Shown here: positions 24,984-35,395 of the stretch, one piece after another
How positions within the stretch are numbered: position 1 is the first letter of the stretch
Layout: each line of letters opens with the position of its first letter
Source of the DNA: Theocolax elegans
Lineage: Eukaryota > Arthropoda > Insecta > Hymenoptera > Cerocephalidae
DNA: 64,000 nt
Assembly (NCBI GenBank): GCA_026168455.1
Contig: CM047428.1
Coordinates: forward strand, 5,062,443-5,126,442
Reading direction: 5' to 3'
The notes under the pieces: generated by a model
What the model saw: the letters and a program-made list of their open reading frames with translations, nothing else
What the model was told of the DNA's origin: nothing
Databases searched by the model: none
Position numbers and translations under genes: made by a program

Positions 24984-25400
24984 AGCGACCGGAAGATCGT
25001 CCTACGGTCCTGATTTGGTAATTATGTTCGAAATCAAGAAACGTATGTAGATTTATTCAATAAGAATATTGAAATTGAAACTTGATAAATATTATTAGCA
25101 GATTAATCTATGGGGGATATATGACTTGAATCAGGGACCGGAAGATCGATCTATTGTTCTTATTTGGTAAACGTGTTTGGGTTAAGAAAAGTAACAAATA
25201 TCTCCTAAAATTTGATATTAAAAGTGTAAAATAATATAACATATCTAAATAAATTGATCTATGGTAATAATATGACCCAGATCCGGTACCAAAAGGAGTT
25301 AGGCTCAATGGTCCTGCTTTAGAAAAATGTGTGATATTTTTTTATATGCTTATTATGAGGACCTAAAGAGAATCAAAATGATATTATTTTTTAAATATTC
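24984..25400. repeat. Degenerate satellite, three units of about 150 bp
   Basis: The phrase GACCGGAAGATCG.TCTA..GT.CT.ATTTGGTAA appears at 24986 and 25136. A weaker form (CCGGTACCAAAAGGAGTTAG...GGTCCTGCTTTAG) starts near 25275. Between the phrases are TTTATTCAATAAGAATATTG-like and ATCTATGG...ATATGAC-like words. The steps are about 150 and 140 bp. This is one patch of the dispersed GATC-cored satellite described in the findings. Confidence 0.55.
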
Positions 25401-25404
25401 AACT

Positions 25405-25735
25405 ATTTATTAGAGTTTGTTGGATTATTGATAAAATAACGCATACAAAAATCACTCGATCAGCTTAATATATTTCATACTCAATATGTGTAGTAGGAAA
25501 GGTTTTATGACATTGCCTGCCAATACAATGACTGAATATTCGAGTTTTTTCTTCATTTTAATGACCGATGTTTCTGGGTTGTGTGTGAGATTTCGTAGGA
25601 ATAGTCTACTCTCGAATTGCGTGTTGAGAAGTAGATACCCAACCTTCCTAGTGACGGTTTATTAAAGAGTTATTTTATAAAGATCAATGACTTTTTATTT
25701 CTATTTCGTCCGCATTTCCAATAGAGTTTTTGTAA
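25405..25735 (+). repeat. Dispersed repeat of about 300 bp, copy 1
   Basis: This matches the reverse complement of 48418-48723 over its whole length with moderate divergence. Shared words include ATGACATTGCCTGCCAATAC, GTAGGAATAGTCTACTCTCG and TTATAAAGATCAATGACTTT. The ends are not sharply defined and there is no tRNA-like head, no poly-A and no clear terminal inverted repeat. Class unknown. Confidence 0.65.
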
Positions 25736-25956
25736 ATTTTTGAGTTGTAAATGAAAAACATTACTTACCTAATCCGTATCTGACGTTTACATCAGCTGTT
25801 AGCCTATTTTAGGTTTCTTCTCAGTACTAATTTATACTTAAATCATAATCCACTTATAAATTCATATTTTAATAATAATCAAAATGAGATGCTAATTCGA
25901 ACATGATCAGGACCTTATTTACATTATTCTAGGTTTTTGGATAACGACAAAATTGT

Positions 25957-27412
25957 TAATTCTAAAACACTTATAAATTATTTACATTTTAATAAAAAAA
26001 TGTAACGTAATAAGTTAATCTGGGTCTGATCAGAGACCTAATTATTACTTATTTTCCAAGTTTTTAAATAAAATAAAAAAATTAAAAAATTTTTTTTTTA
26101 ATTTTATCTAGTAAATTTTAATATAAAGAATAAGTAGTATTATTAACCCAATTATGGATCGGGAGCCAATTATCGATAATTTTGATTAAAAAAACGATTT
26201 TTTTTATTAATTCTAGTAATATATTGAAAAATTTTAAAATTATCAATTGTTACGTGTGATAGGTATCCACTACAATGGGTACCGTTACTCGATTAAGCGG
26301 ACTGCTTAACGAGCGGGTGGTGAAGATAGGATTATATTAATTAATAAATACGTTAATAAATAAATACTGCTGTTTATTATCTCAATCCTCTCGAGAGTTT
26401 AATAGTATGGTGAAGTACAAAAATACGATCCTCTTCGTACGATATTTGTATTACTCGCTGGTTGGATGCTGGTTGGTTGATGCTAGGCTGGTTGGTGTTT
26501 GCTGCCAGGTTGCGGCTGCTGGTTGGCGTTTGAGCGGTTGAGTAATAAGGCTGCCTGGAGCTGATACCTGAAGAGGCCGTTCCGTCGTGTTCCGATGCCG
26601 GTCGTTATAAAGAGTCGAACCTCGATCGGGCGTAGGTTCGACGTTAATCGCTTGTTTTACTTCTGTATGTGAACTGACGACTGGCTGTTCCTTTTGTTTA
26701 TATACTTAACTCATTGTCCTACATAATTGTCTGACTCCTCAACATGTATATCGTTTTCTCGTAAGGTGTTGTAATGCCTCCACGAAATCGTCAGCTGGGC
26801 GGTGTCGGTGACCCAAAAGTCAGCGTTACTCCTCGTCGTTTGAGCTCGATGAACTCGACGTCAGCATTTTGTTCTTTACCGTGCGCCGGCGGTCGTGCTC
26901 CGATTCGGATTGATTTAGCATCAGCATTTTGTTACTTATATTTAATTTATGTATATTGTATTTATATATTATAAGTGACGTGTTGCCACACGTAACACAA
27001 TTATCACACATAATTTATGTTCTAGTGATCAGTAATAATCAACGAGTTTTCAATTAATCACATTTGACATCGTTAAGAAAAAAATTATTTAAATTGATCG
27101 ATTGAGTTTCGAGTGCAACTAACTACAATTCTTAGCGTACATGAATATGAGTCAAGACAACTTCGACTTATTAAGACTGTTTCAGTTTGATTGACTAAAA
27201 ATGTTACATGTTGAATCCGGACCTGGCCATCAACTTCGGTTTACCTTTTTTGGATCCCCATTCTGATAATTTTACTCTATATATTGTAATAAATATGTGT
27301 AAGAGAATCTCGAGTCTATTTTAACTCAAATCTAAATTAAAACAATCTGCACCCGGATTCGGACCTGCCCATCAACTCTGGTTACCTTTTTTGCAATCCA
27401 TATCCCAATACC
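25957..27412 (+). repeat. Duplicated block B, interrupted by an LTR
   Basis: Apart from the 754 bp added by the LTR insertion, this block aligns with 27533-28209. Shared phrases include TAATCTGGGTCTGATCAG, CCAATTATCGATAATTTTGA, GCAACT...ACAATTCTTAGCGTACATG and GGACCTG.CCATCAACTTCGG. Divergence is low, mostly single-base and poly-A differences. A weaker relative of the middle part lies at 4539-4745. Block B also contains two copies of the CCGGACCTG.CCATCAACT satellite phrase, about 134 bp apart. Confidence 0.75.
26248..26997. mobile_element. Solo LTR, 750 bp, with 4-bp target duplication CAAT
   Basis: The insert begins TGTTACGTGTG and ends CACACGTAACA, that is TG...CA with an 11-bp inverted terminus. 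It is flanked by CAAT (26244-26247 and 26998-27001). Removing it and one CAAT restores the empty arrangement seen at 27787-27800 in block C apart from one base. A TATA-like GTTATAAAGAG near 26604 is suitable for LTR transcription. It is richer in GC than its flanks and holds an imperfect GCTGGTTGG tandem stretch at 26456-26530. The 66-codon frame at 26774-26974 lies inside it and is not recognised. Ty3/gypsy or BEL type is possible; no internal region is present. Confidence 0.65.
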
Positions 27413-27532
27413 TTACATTTATTAAGTTATTTTTTAATTTAATTAATCTTAAAATACGGGCCAGATCAGGCCCAGATGATCGTATCTTAGTCGTCCATTT
27501 TGATTATCATGAGATTGTGTCTTTAAGTATTA

Positions 27533-28209
27533 AATTCTAAAACACTTATAAATTATTTAATAAAAAAATCATTTTAATAAAAAAATGTAACGTAATAGTA
27601 ATCTGGGTCTGATCAGCGACCTTATTATTACTTATTTTCCAAATTTTTTTTTTAATTTTATCTAGTAAATTTTAATATAGAGAATAAGCAGTGGACCCAA
27701 TTATGGATCGAAAGCCAATTATCGATAATTTTGATTAAAAAAACGATTTTTTTTATTAATTCTAGTAATATATTGAAAATTTTAAAATTATCATTATCAC
27801 ACATAATTTATGTTCTAGTGATCAGTAATAATCAACGAGTTTTTAATTAATCACTTTGACATCGTTAAGAAAAAAATTATTTAAATTGATCGATTGAGTT
27901 TCGAGTGCAACTAAACCTACAATTCTTAGCGTACATGGCTATGAGTCAAGACAACTTCGACTTATTAAGACTGTTTCAGTTTGATTGAACTAAAAATGTT
28001 ACATGTCGAATCCGGACCTGACCATCAACTTCGGTTTACCTTTTTTGGATCCCCATTCTGATAATTTTACTTATATATTGTAATAAATATGTGTAAGAGA
28101 ATCTCGAGTCTATTAAACTCAAATCTTAAATTAAAAACAATCTGCACCCGGATTCGGACCTGCCCATCAACTCTGGTTTACCTTTTTTGAATCCATATCC
28201 CAATACTTA
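27533..28209 (+). repeat. Duplicated block C (empty-site copy)
   Basis: This is the partner of block B, lacking the LTR. It also holds CAGTGGACCCAATTATGG at 27690, close to the pogo-like CAGTGGAACCAATTATCG end at 4539. After 28207 the match to B stops and may resume at about 28446 (TTACATTTATTAAG). If so, the roughly 240 bp between, with a GC-richer 28345-28440 segment, would be another insertion. Confidence 0.7.
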
Positions 28210-30820
28210 TGTTAAAGGTAGAATATAAAGGTTCTCACTGATAAATTACTAGTTTTTGTATAATTAGAATAAGGTTTAATATATAAAAAAAAAGTTAAAT
28301 CTTATAAATGAAGTTAATACACAGGTTAATTGAATAACTATTCTTGAGGAGGTATCTCGAGCTATGCTCTCTCGCAGCTAGCTGCCTTCTTACACGGACG
28401 CTCGCGCTCTTTTCTCACCAGCGCGCTCGCATAGACCTTCGCTCTATTACATTTATTAAGAACTTATTACGACTGATTCTTCATATTCTATCAATCAAAT
28501 AAAATTAATTGTAAGTCATAAATAAAAACCTATCCACTACCCGTATCCGGGACCTGACCATCAATTCCGGCTAACCCTATTTCAACTCATACTCTTTAAA
28601 GTGTATCTAAAAAAACAGAATAGAGAAAACGAAACTAAAAACGTAAACTCTCGCGAAAGCTCGAAATGACTGGTGTCATAAACGAATGGTGCGTGTAGGT
28701 TAGGAGTCGACTCCCCAACCATAAATATAAATAAATGTGGAGCCATATCCGTGTAGGTGAAAAGTCCAGCTTCGCGTTCGTAAGAATAAGTGCCACTTTA
28801 CCTCGGCCGAGTGAAATTAAATTCAACCAAGATATATCGTCCACAAGAGAGAGAGAGAGAGAGGGGGAATTCTGGTATAGAGTATATATGTATATATATA
28901 GTTCGAGAAAGTAAGTGTTGCCAACGTGTGAAATGTAAATTAGTTTGAATTAAGGTGCGGAGGAGGCTCTATTAAATACGAGCTAGCCTCCGCTAGGGGT
29001 TTAATTAACTGGAAAAATCTTTGTCAACTTTGTCGACAAATGTTGGCATTAATAAAACACGGAGTATGTACCCCGATATTTCGATTGTGTTGCTCTAGGG
29101 ACGTTTTTCCGATGATTGTGAATGTCGATTTGTATAATTGATGATGAAAATTATTGTATTTTTGATTGAGTAGTGAAATTTCAATTTTGGATTTATATTA
29201 CAGTTTGTGAGATTTATTAATGATAATTTAATTTTTAATTGGTAATTTTTTATCGATTATTGTCTTTAAATTTGAGTAATGATGAATTGACTTTTCATTT
29301 TTCAGTTTTACTTAGTATTTTTCTCCTAAGTTAATTTTTGATTTTTGATTTTCATTGGTTTTTAGTATCTGTTCAGTTAAGTAACGATGACTTTAATTTT
29401 GTATTTTTCATGATTTTTATTGATTTTTATTGTCGATTGAGTTCAGTATTTTATTTTGATAATCTTCGTTTTATTAAATTACAGTGATCATTTTTCTAAT
29501 TATATAATAATAACGATTTGAATTCAAATTTAAAAACTTATTTCTTTCGATGATTGCTTTTTTTATTGTCTTTCGACAATTAGGTCTTTAACATAAGAAA
29601 GCACATAAAGACTTTTAAATCTAATTTTCATTTAAATTGCCTCTCTTCGATTGTTTATCGATTTGTCATTAATGAATTTATTTTTATTCTTATATTTTTA
29701 TTCGATTTTGTTAATTTCTATTTTTCTATACGAGAAATACGACCTTTCACTTTTTATTTTCTATTCTAGCCTATGAATCAGGGTGACGATAATTTGTTTT
29801 ATCCAATTTAATTGGTTTTGCTACTTTTCTTCGATTATCTATCGATAATTTGTTTTTCCTTCCCGATTAATGACAATTCGACTTTAAATTCGTAATTATT
29901 ATGATTCATTGGGACGCGGTTGAACGTTAATAGTACACCGAAGAAGTCGATTAACTTGGCTTGAAGAGGTGGCTCTTTTTTTTTATTTCGTTGGCTCGTG
30001 GGAAACGAACTTCCTATTCAGCAAAATCCAGGAGCATCAACCCTTTCTTTCCTTGCGGTATATATATATATATATATATATATAAAGCTCACTGTAATTT
30101 CGGGAGAAAACCTTCAGTCGTAATTGATGAATCGTTTCGATGATAATAATTTCGGTGTTACCGTGTCAACGTAAACGTGCAAAAACGAAAAATATTACGC
30201 GATAATGATCGAGTACTTACCACATAATTTTGAATTCGAATTCGTAAGTCCATGTGAATAAGGGACGACATGAGGAAAAAAACTCTGTAACTTTTAAAAA
30301 TTGATAAAGAAAAAAAAGAATTTCAAAAACTTACTGTACGGATGTATATATCGATTATTTATTAATCGAGTGTAAAATGTGTATACCAGAGTATCTGATT
30401 TTTGATTAATGCGCTTGCAAGCTCTTTAAATAATTCAAAAATGTCTATTCAATAGATTCTTTATTGAAAGGTTAATGGTTTGCTACAAATTCTTTTTTTT
30501 TGTTTTTTATATTATTTTTTACTTTATTTTTTACATTCTTTTTGTAGTTATTATTATCTAAATTTTATTTAGTCCTTCTTTTTCTTGTACATTTTTTATT
30601 TTGCTATTATTATTAGTATTAGTAACATTACTGGTATCGTGTTTTGCAATGTGTCTGTAAATGTTGAAACTTTTTTAATTTTTAGGGTTTCGTTTAGGGT
30701 TTCGTTTAAAAGAATTTGTTGTAAAGAAAGCAAAAAAAGTAAGGACAATGGTCTTTTTTTTAATTTAAAAAAGTTAAGGTAAGTATTGTTATTGTTAATT
30801 AATAAATTATTAAAAATTGT
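28210..30820. other. AT-rich noncoding DNA with GC-richer islands
   Basis: No gene is supported. 28345-28445 and about 28640-29010 are GC-richer; the second includes (GA)n at 28846-28863 and a hairpin GCGGAGGAGGCT...AGCCTCCGC at 28952-28989. A further satellite core (CCGGGACCTGACCATCAATT) lies near 28545. 29100-29950 is a long AT-rich stretch of TTGATTTTTATTG-like words. (TA)n lies at 30060-30084. Confidence 0.4.
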
Positions 30821-31608
30821 TAATAATAATTTAATGTGTAGAATGTAAAGTTAAAATAAAAAAAAATTTAAAAAAATTAAAATGAAAAGTATGATATAAA
30901 AATTAATTATTCAATAATATTTACATATTTATATAATAAAACATTTATACAATAATCCAACAATCCAAATATTGTATAAACATAATGGTGGTATATGAAG
31001 TAAAAATAAAAAAAAATAAATAATAACAAAAAAAAATAAATAAAAATAAAATAAATGAAAGTAAGAAGTATGATAAAATAATAATATTCCCCAACACATT
31101 TGGTATATACAATTTTGTATCATGTCCTTTTGTTATAAATCGATAAAAAAAATTAATTTTTTCAGAGGGTGAACAAAGAAAAAAGATCTCAAAATCGATT
31201 GTTCATAAAATTAAAAAAAAAATCCTAAATTCTCACTTGTATTATAAAGGAACAGCGAGTAAGAAACAATACGTATTTTTATATACGTTTACATTTCCTT
31301 TTTTTTCATCTGCCCTCTCCCCGTATATATAGAATAAGACTTCTGTATTCAGTGTATTCGAGGGCATTCAAACGAGATCCCAGGAGGAAGTCAATGCCCG
31401 AGCATCTATTTGGCCCGAAAGTTTGGCACTGATGACGACGTGATCGCTCAACCTAAGATGATAGATGATAGATATCACATCTCTTCCCTTCTCTAGGTAT
31501 ATTATGTAAAGTCCTCGGACGTGTGCCCGATCCTCTCTCTGTTGTATACAACCTCGTGTTATATACATTGACCTATGTATGCAGCTCTTTCTTCTTTGGA
31601 AAGTGCAC

Positions 31609-31646
<38 letters not shown>

Positions 31647-31917
31647 CGTATAAGAAAAAATATGCGTATATACCCCTTCTTCTCCTTCTTTTCTTTATTA
31701 GATCAACCTTTTTCTTTCAACGGCACATGCGTCTTCGTATTTTTTTTTGTTTATATTGTGTATCCGAGTTTCGTTGATGAGTTGTACGAAATCAGGTGGT
31801 GATCAGGTTCGGATTAAGGTGATGGTTATATTAAAATATGAAAATTTCATTAATTTATTATGATTCGAAGGAATTCCGTTGATCGTCAGGTTATCATCCC
31901 CTCTGGATTTAAAGTGT
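30821..31917 (+). repeat. Tandem segmental duplication, copy 1
   Basis: The whole segment recurs directly downstream (31918-32950). From about 31140 to 31915 the two are nearly identical. Differences are mainly the (TA)n length (31613-31641 here, about 21 bp longer than in copy 2), poly-A lengths and a few substitutions. A 66-codon minus-strand frame (31368-31568) is present and identical in both, but has no recognised domain. The unit holds a GC-richer core at 31340-31600, followed by a TTC-rich stretch. Confidence 0.9.
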
Positions 31918-32950
31918 TAATAATCATTTAATTGTGAATATAAAGTTAAAATAAAAAAATTAAAATGAAAGTTATGATATAAAAATTAATTATTCAATAA
32001 TATTACATATTTATATAATAAAACATTTATACAATAATCCAACAATCCAAATATTATATAAACATATTGGTGGTATATGAAGTAAAATAAAAAAAATAAA
32101 TAAAAAAAATAAAATAAATGAAGTAAGAAGTATGATAAAATAATAATATTCCCCAACACATTTGGTATATACAATTTTGTATCATGTCCTTTTGTTATAA
32201 ATCGATAAAAAAATTAATTTTTCAGAGGGTGAACAAAGAAAAAAGATGTCAAAATCGATTGTTCATAAAATTAAAAAAAAAATCCTAAATTCTCACTTGT
32301 ATTATAAAGGAACAGCGAGTAAGAAACAATACGTATTTTTATATACGTTTACATTTCCTTTTTTTTTCATCTGCCCTCTCTTCGTATGTATAGAATAAGA
32401 CTTCTGTATTCAGTGTATTCGAGGGCATTCAAACGAGATCCCAGGAGGAAGTCAATGCCCGAGCATCTATTTGGCCCGAAAGTTTGGCACTGATGACGAC
32501 GTGATCGCTCAACCTAAGATGATAGATGATAGATATCACATCTCTTCCCTTCTCTAGGTATATTATGTAAAGTCCTCGGACGTGTGCCCGATCCTCTCTC
32601 TGTTGTATACAACCTCGTGTTATATACATTGACCTATGTATGCAGCTCTTTCTTCTTTGGAAAGTGCACTATATATATATATACCTCGTATAAGAAAAAA
32701 TATGCGTATATACCCCTTCTTCTCCTTCTTTTCTTTATTAGATCAACCTTTTTCTTTCAACGGCACATGCGTCTTCGTATTTTTTTTTGTTTATATTGTG
32801 TATCCGAGTTTCGTTGATGAGTTGTACGAAATCAGGTGGTGATCAGGTTCGGATTAAGGTGATGGTTATATTAAAATATGAAAATTTCATTAATTTATTA
32901 TGATTCGAAGGAATTCCGTTGATCGTCAGGTTATCATCCCCTCTGGATTT
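31918..32950 (+). repeat. Tandem segmental duplication, copy 2
   Basis: Direct repeat of 30821-31917 with an offset of 1040-1085 bp depending on indels. The copy ends with CCCCTCTGGATTTAAA, the same word that closes copy 1 at the junction (31909-31916). Either a recent tandem duplication or two haplotypes joined in assembly would look like this. Confidence 0.9.
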
Positions 32951-33622
32951 AAAATCCATTAGGTTTTTTTTAATTTATTTCACGTCGCTCTATTATCTAT
33001 TAGATTGAAATATATACTAGAAATATCATAGAAATTCATATGTTTCTGGAGTGTACATATTTTTATATCTAATTTCATTTAATAATACATATTTTTCGTT
33101 TAACTATTTCGTGATAACAAGACGATTTGATTACAGTTATTTATAATCAGGTCCTGATCAGATCCGCATTACGTTGTTAAGGTAAATATTATTAAAATAC
33201 GAAAATCTGGTTCAATTTCTTATTCTAAATGAAAAGTAGTTTCGATTTAAAGTATGAAACATATTGCGTGGAAAAATTCATTTAAAGGTTACGAAAATAT
33301 TTGTACTATAATAATGGCTAAAAAGTTATTAAAAATTGTAAAATCGAATTTACGTCAGACCCGTCACGCAACTTATAAACTTATATTAAATTGATACTTA
33401 TTAAAATGTGAATACCATATATATTTATAATAAAAATTTAAAATAATTATATAATTGTTATTTAAAGCGATGTAAAATTTTTAAAAATAAGGCTAACCAA
33501 TGTTCGATCGTTCGATCCAGTTTTAGTTATATTAAATCGATACGATTCACATATTTTTCTAGTGTTTTTTATACACAAAGAGTCGTACTAATAAATAATC
33601 AATTATATATATATCAATAACT
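32951..33622. other. AT-rich noncoding DNA
   Basis: No gene is supported. A core of the GATC satellite, CAGGTCCTGATCAGATCCGC, lies at about 33149. Confidence 0.45.
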
Positions 33623-33720
33623 GCGACCGTCGCAGTGGCGGAGTAATGGGGGACACATCTCGACCGATCACGAAAGTTAAGCAGCATTTAGTGCGCGCAG
33701 TACTTGATTACTAGGTACTA
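33623..33720 (+). mobile_element. 5S rRNA-derived SINE fragment, copy A
   Basis: CATCTCGACCGATCACGAAA followed by GTTAAGCAGC and AGTACTTGATTACTAGGTAC (33655-33718) follow the order of insect 5S rRNA from about nucleotide 25 to 95, including the A-box and C-box regions of its internal promoter. The first 30 bp (GTCGCAGTGGCGGAGTAATG) are not 5S but are shared with copy B at 33861. A shared non-5S head argues for a mobile family rather than two separate 5S pseudogenes. The copy stops after the 5S-like part. Confidence 0.6.
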
Positions 33721-33860
33721 TAAATTTTAATTTTTACAATTAGCTTGTCGTAACTTTCTAAATCTATCCGTCTTTACAAATGGAAATAATTTTGCAGAGC
33801 GCATAAAAAACAGCCTTCTTGTCCATACTTTTATTACTTTTATATTTAAAAAGTTTTAAA

Positions 33861-34193
33861 CCGACGCGGTGGCAGAGTGGCGGAGACGCATCTCGGCCGG
33901 TCACGGAAGTTAAGCACTATTGAGCGCGATACCCAAGTGGATGGGTGACGTTCTCGGTCGCTTGGCTTTCGTGGCGGGTTAGGTGTTTTTTCACACTTCA
34001 CAACGTGAGCGGGAGGTGTGAAACATTCGGTTTCGGTGTCAAGGCCTACGCAATGTGACTTTGACACCCAAAAAGAACTGTTTCGAATACACCGGCCATC
34101 TCGGATGAGGTTTTCCCTGCTTCACAGGTTTCCCTCATCCACGGGCATAACCCCGGGCGAATGCAAGATGGTGGGGTTTTTAAGGGAAGGATA
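33861..34193 (+). mobile_element. 5S rRNA-derived SINE, copy B with body
   Basis: The head ACGCGGTGGCAGAGTGGCGG resembles a tRNA A box (TGGCAGAGTGG). It is followed by a 5S-like stretch at 33889-33970 with CGGAAGTTAAGCAC and AAGTGGATGGGTGACG, the latter close to the 5S C-box region. A GC-rich body to about 34190 includes inverted words (TTCACACTTC/GAGGTGTGAA, GGTGTCAAGG/CTTTGACACC). No 3' tail is seen before the inverted repeat at 34194. The 73-codon minus-strand frame here is incidental. Confidence 0.6.
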
Positions 34194-34612
34194 AAGCACC
34201 CACACATACACTATACGGCCAATTGCTTTTGCCCACTTCGACTCCATTTTACCCGTTACAAAAAGTATCATAACTTGGGTAAAAATTGAGATAAACAATC
34301 GTTCGATAGCTCGTTTAAAAGCTTGAAGCAAGGGCTTTATAATGTTTTACCGTCCTTATCTAAATTTTTTGTTTTTAAATGTTTTTAACATAAAAATCAA
34401 AATGTATAAAATTCGGATTTTCTTGTTCGTCTTCATTTTAAAACTGCACTTCAACCAAACATCGGATAATAATTTTATAAAAAAAATTGAAAAGCGTGAA
34501 TCAAGAGCTTTTGAACGTACTATATAAACATTGTTTTAAAGTCCTTTTTACGTTTTGACTCGTGGTTTTCTTTATAAACACGTCTTTTTTTCAACTTTAT
34601 GTATCTCGGAAG
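34194..34612 (+). repeat. Long inverted repeat, left arm
   Basis: About 410 bp match the reverse complement of 34892-35316. By eye there are about 16 substitutions and one 4-bp indel over the central 400 bp, so the arms are young or kept alike. A 61-codon frame in this arm (34342-34527) has a counterpart in the other arm, but most differences between them change amino acids, so I do not call it coding. Transcription through both arms would give a long hairpin RNA. Confidence 0.85.
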
Positions 34613-34891
34613 AAGACTGATAAGGTGCTCTATAATGTTTGTAAACACATTTTGCTCACCAAGAATGTAATAATACGTGATCGCACTTACTACCAAATAC
34701 AGAAAATGTACACTATATACAGAAAATAATTATTAAAATTCTATTAACTGTATAGTTTAGAAAATTCTTTATAATCAATTCATTTATCAAATTAAAAAAA
34801 AAAATTCTATACAATCTGAAAAAATTTGTACATAACCTTAAGATAAAATCAAACATTTTTTCTCCTAGACATTTTTATTTTAAATTTAATC
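34613..34891. other. Spacer of the long inverted repeat
   Basis: About 279 bp of AT-rich sequence between the arms, with no recognisable feature. Confidence 0.7.
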
Positions 34892-35316
34892 CTTCCGAGA
34901 TACATAAAGTTGAAAAAAAGACGTGTTTAAAAAGAAAACCACCAGTCAAAACGTAAAAAGGACTTTAAAACAATGTTTATGCATATAGTGCGTTCGAAAG
35001 CTCTTGATTCAAGCTTTTCAATTTTTTTTATAAAATTATTATCCGATGTTTGGTTGAAGTGCAGTTTTAAAATGAAGACGAACAAGAAAATCCGAATTTT
35101 ATACATTTTGATTATTATGTTAAAAACATTAAAAAACAAAAAATTTAGATAAGGTCGGTAAACCATTAAAAAGCCCTTGCTTCAAGCTTTTAAATGAGCT
35201 GTCGAACGATTGTTTATCTCAATTTTTACCCAAGTTATGATACTTTTTGTAACGGGTAAAATTAAGTCGAAGTGGGCAAAAGCAATTGGCCGGTAGTGTA
35301 GGTGGTAGGTGGACAC
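34892..35316 (-). repeat. Long inverted repeat, right arm
   Basis: Inverted partner of 34194-34612. The outer boundary is fuzzy: the words CACCCACACATACACTA (left) and TAGTGTAGGTGGTAGGTG (right) still pair loosely. Immediately outside is a short segment ending in a SINE-like tail. Confidence 0.85.
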
Positions 35317-35395
35317 CGTTAAAGTCCCCATCAGGGGATAAACGGTAGGAAGTGCCAGGAAAAAGAGGGCACACAATCAAGAATAAAATAAAAAA
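35317..35395 (+). mobile_element. Retroelement tail fragment
   Basis: GGAAGTGCCAGGAAAAAGAG then GGCACACAA and AATAAAATAAAAAAT resemble 36121-36165 (GGAAGTGCCGAAAAAGAGCA). They may be the 3' tail of the 5S-headed SINE, separated from its body by the inverted repeat. This link is an inference. Confidence 0.35.

Noticed and set aside
26774..26974. Small basic protein gene
   Set aside because: It lies wholly inside the solo LTR and has no recognised domain.
31368..32629. Identical 66-codon frame in two copies taken as evidence of a gene
   Set aside because: Identity follows from the near-perfect 1-kb duplication that also spans noncoding DNA; it is no sign of selection on the protein.
33655..33970. 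Functional 5S rRNA genes
   Set aside because: Only the middle part resembles 5S; the 5' end is replaced by a shared foreign head and key positions are changed.
34342..35166. Matching frames in both arms of the long inverted repeat
   Set aside because: Most differences between the arms alter amino acids, and the frames are low-complexity; no coding constraint is visible.
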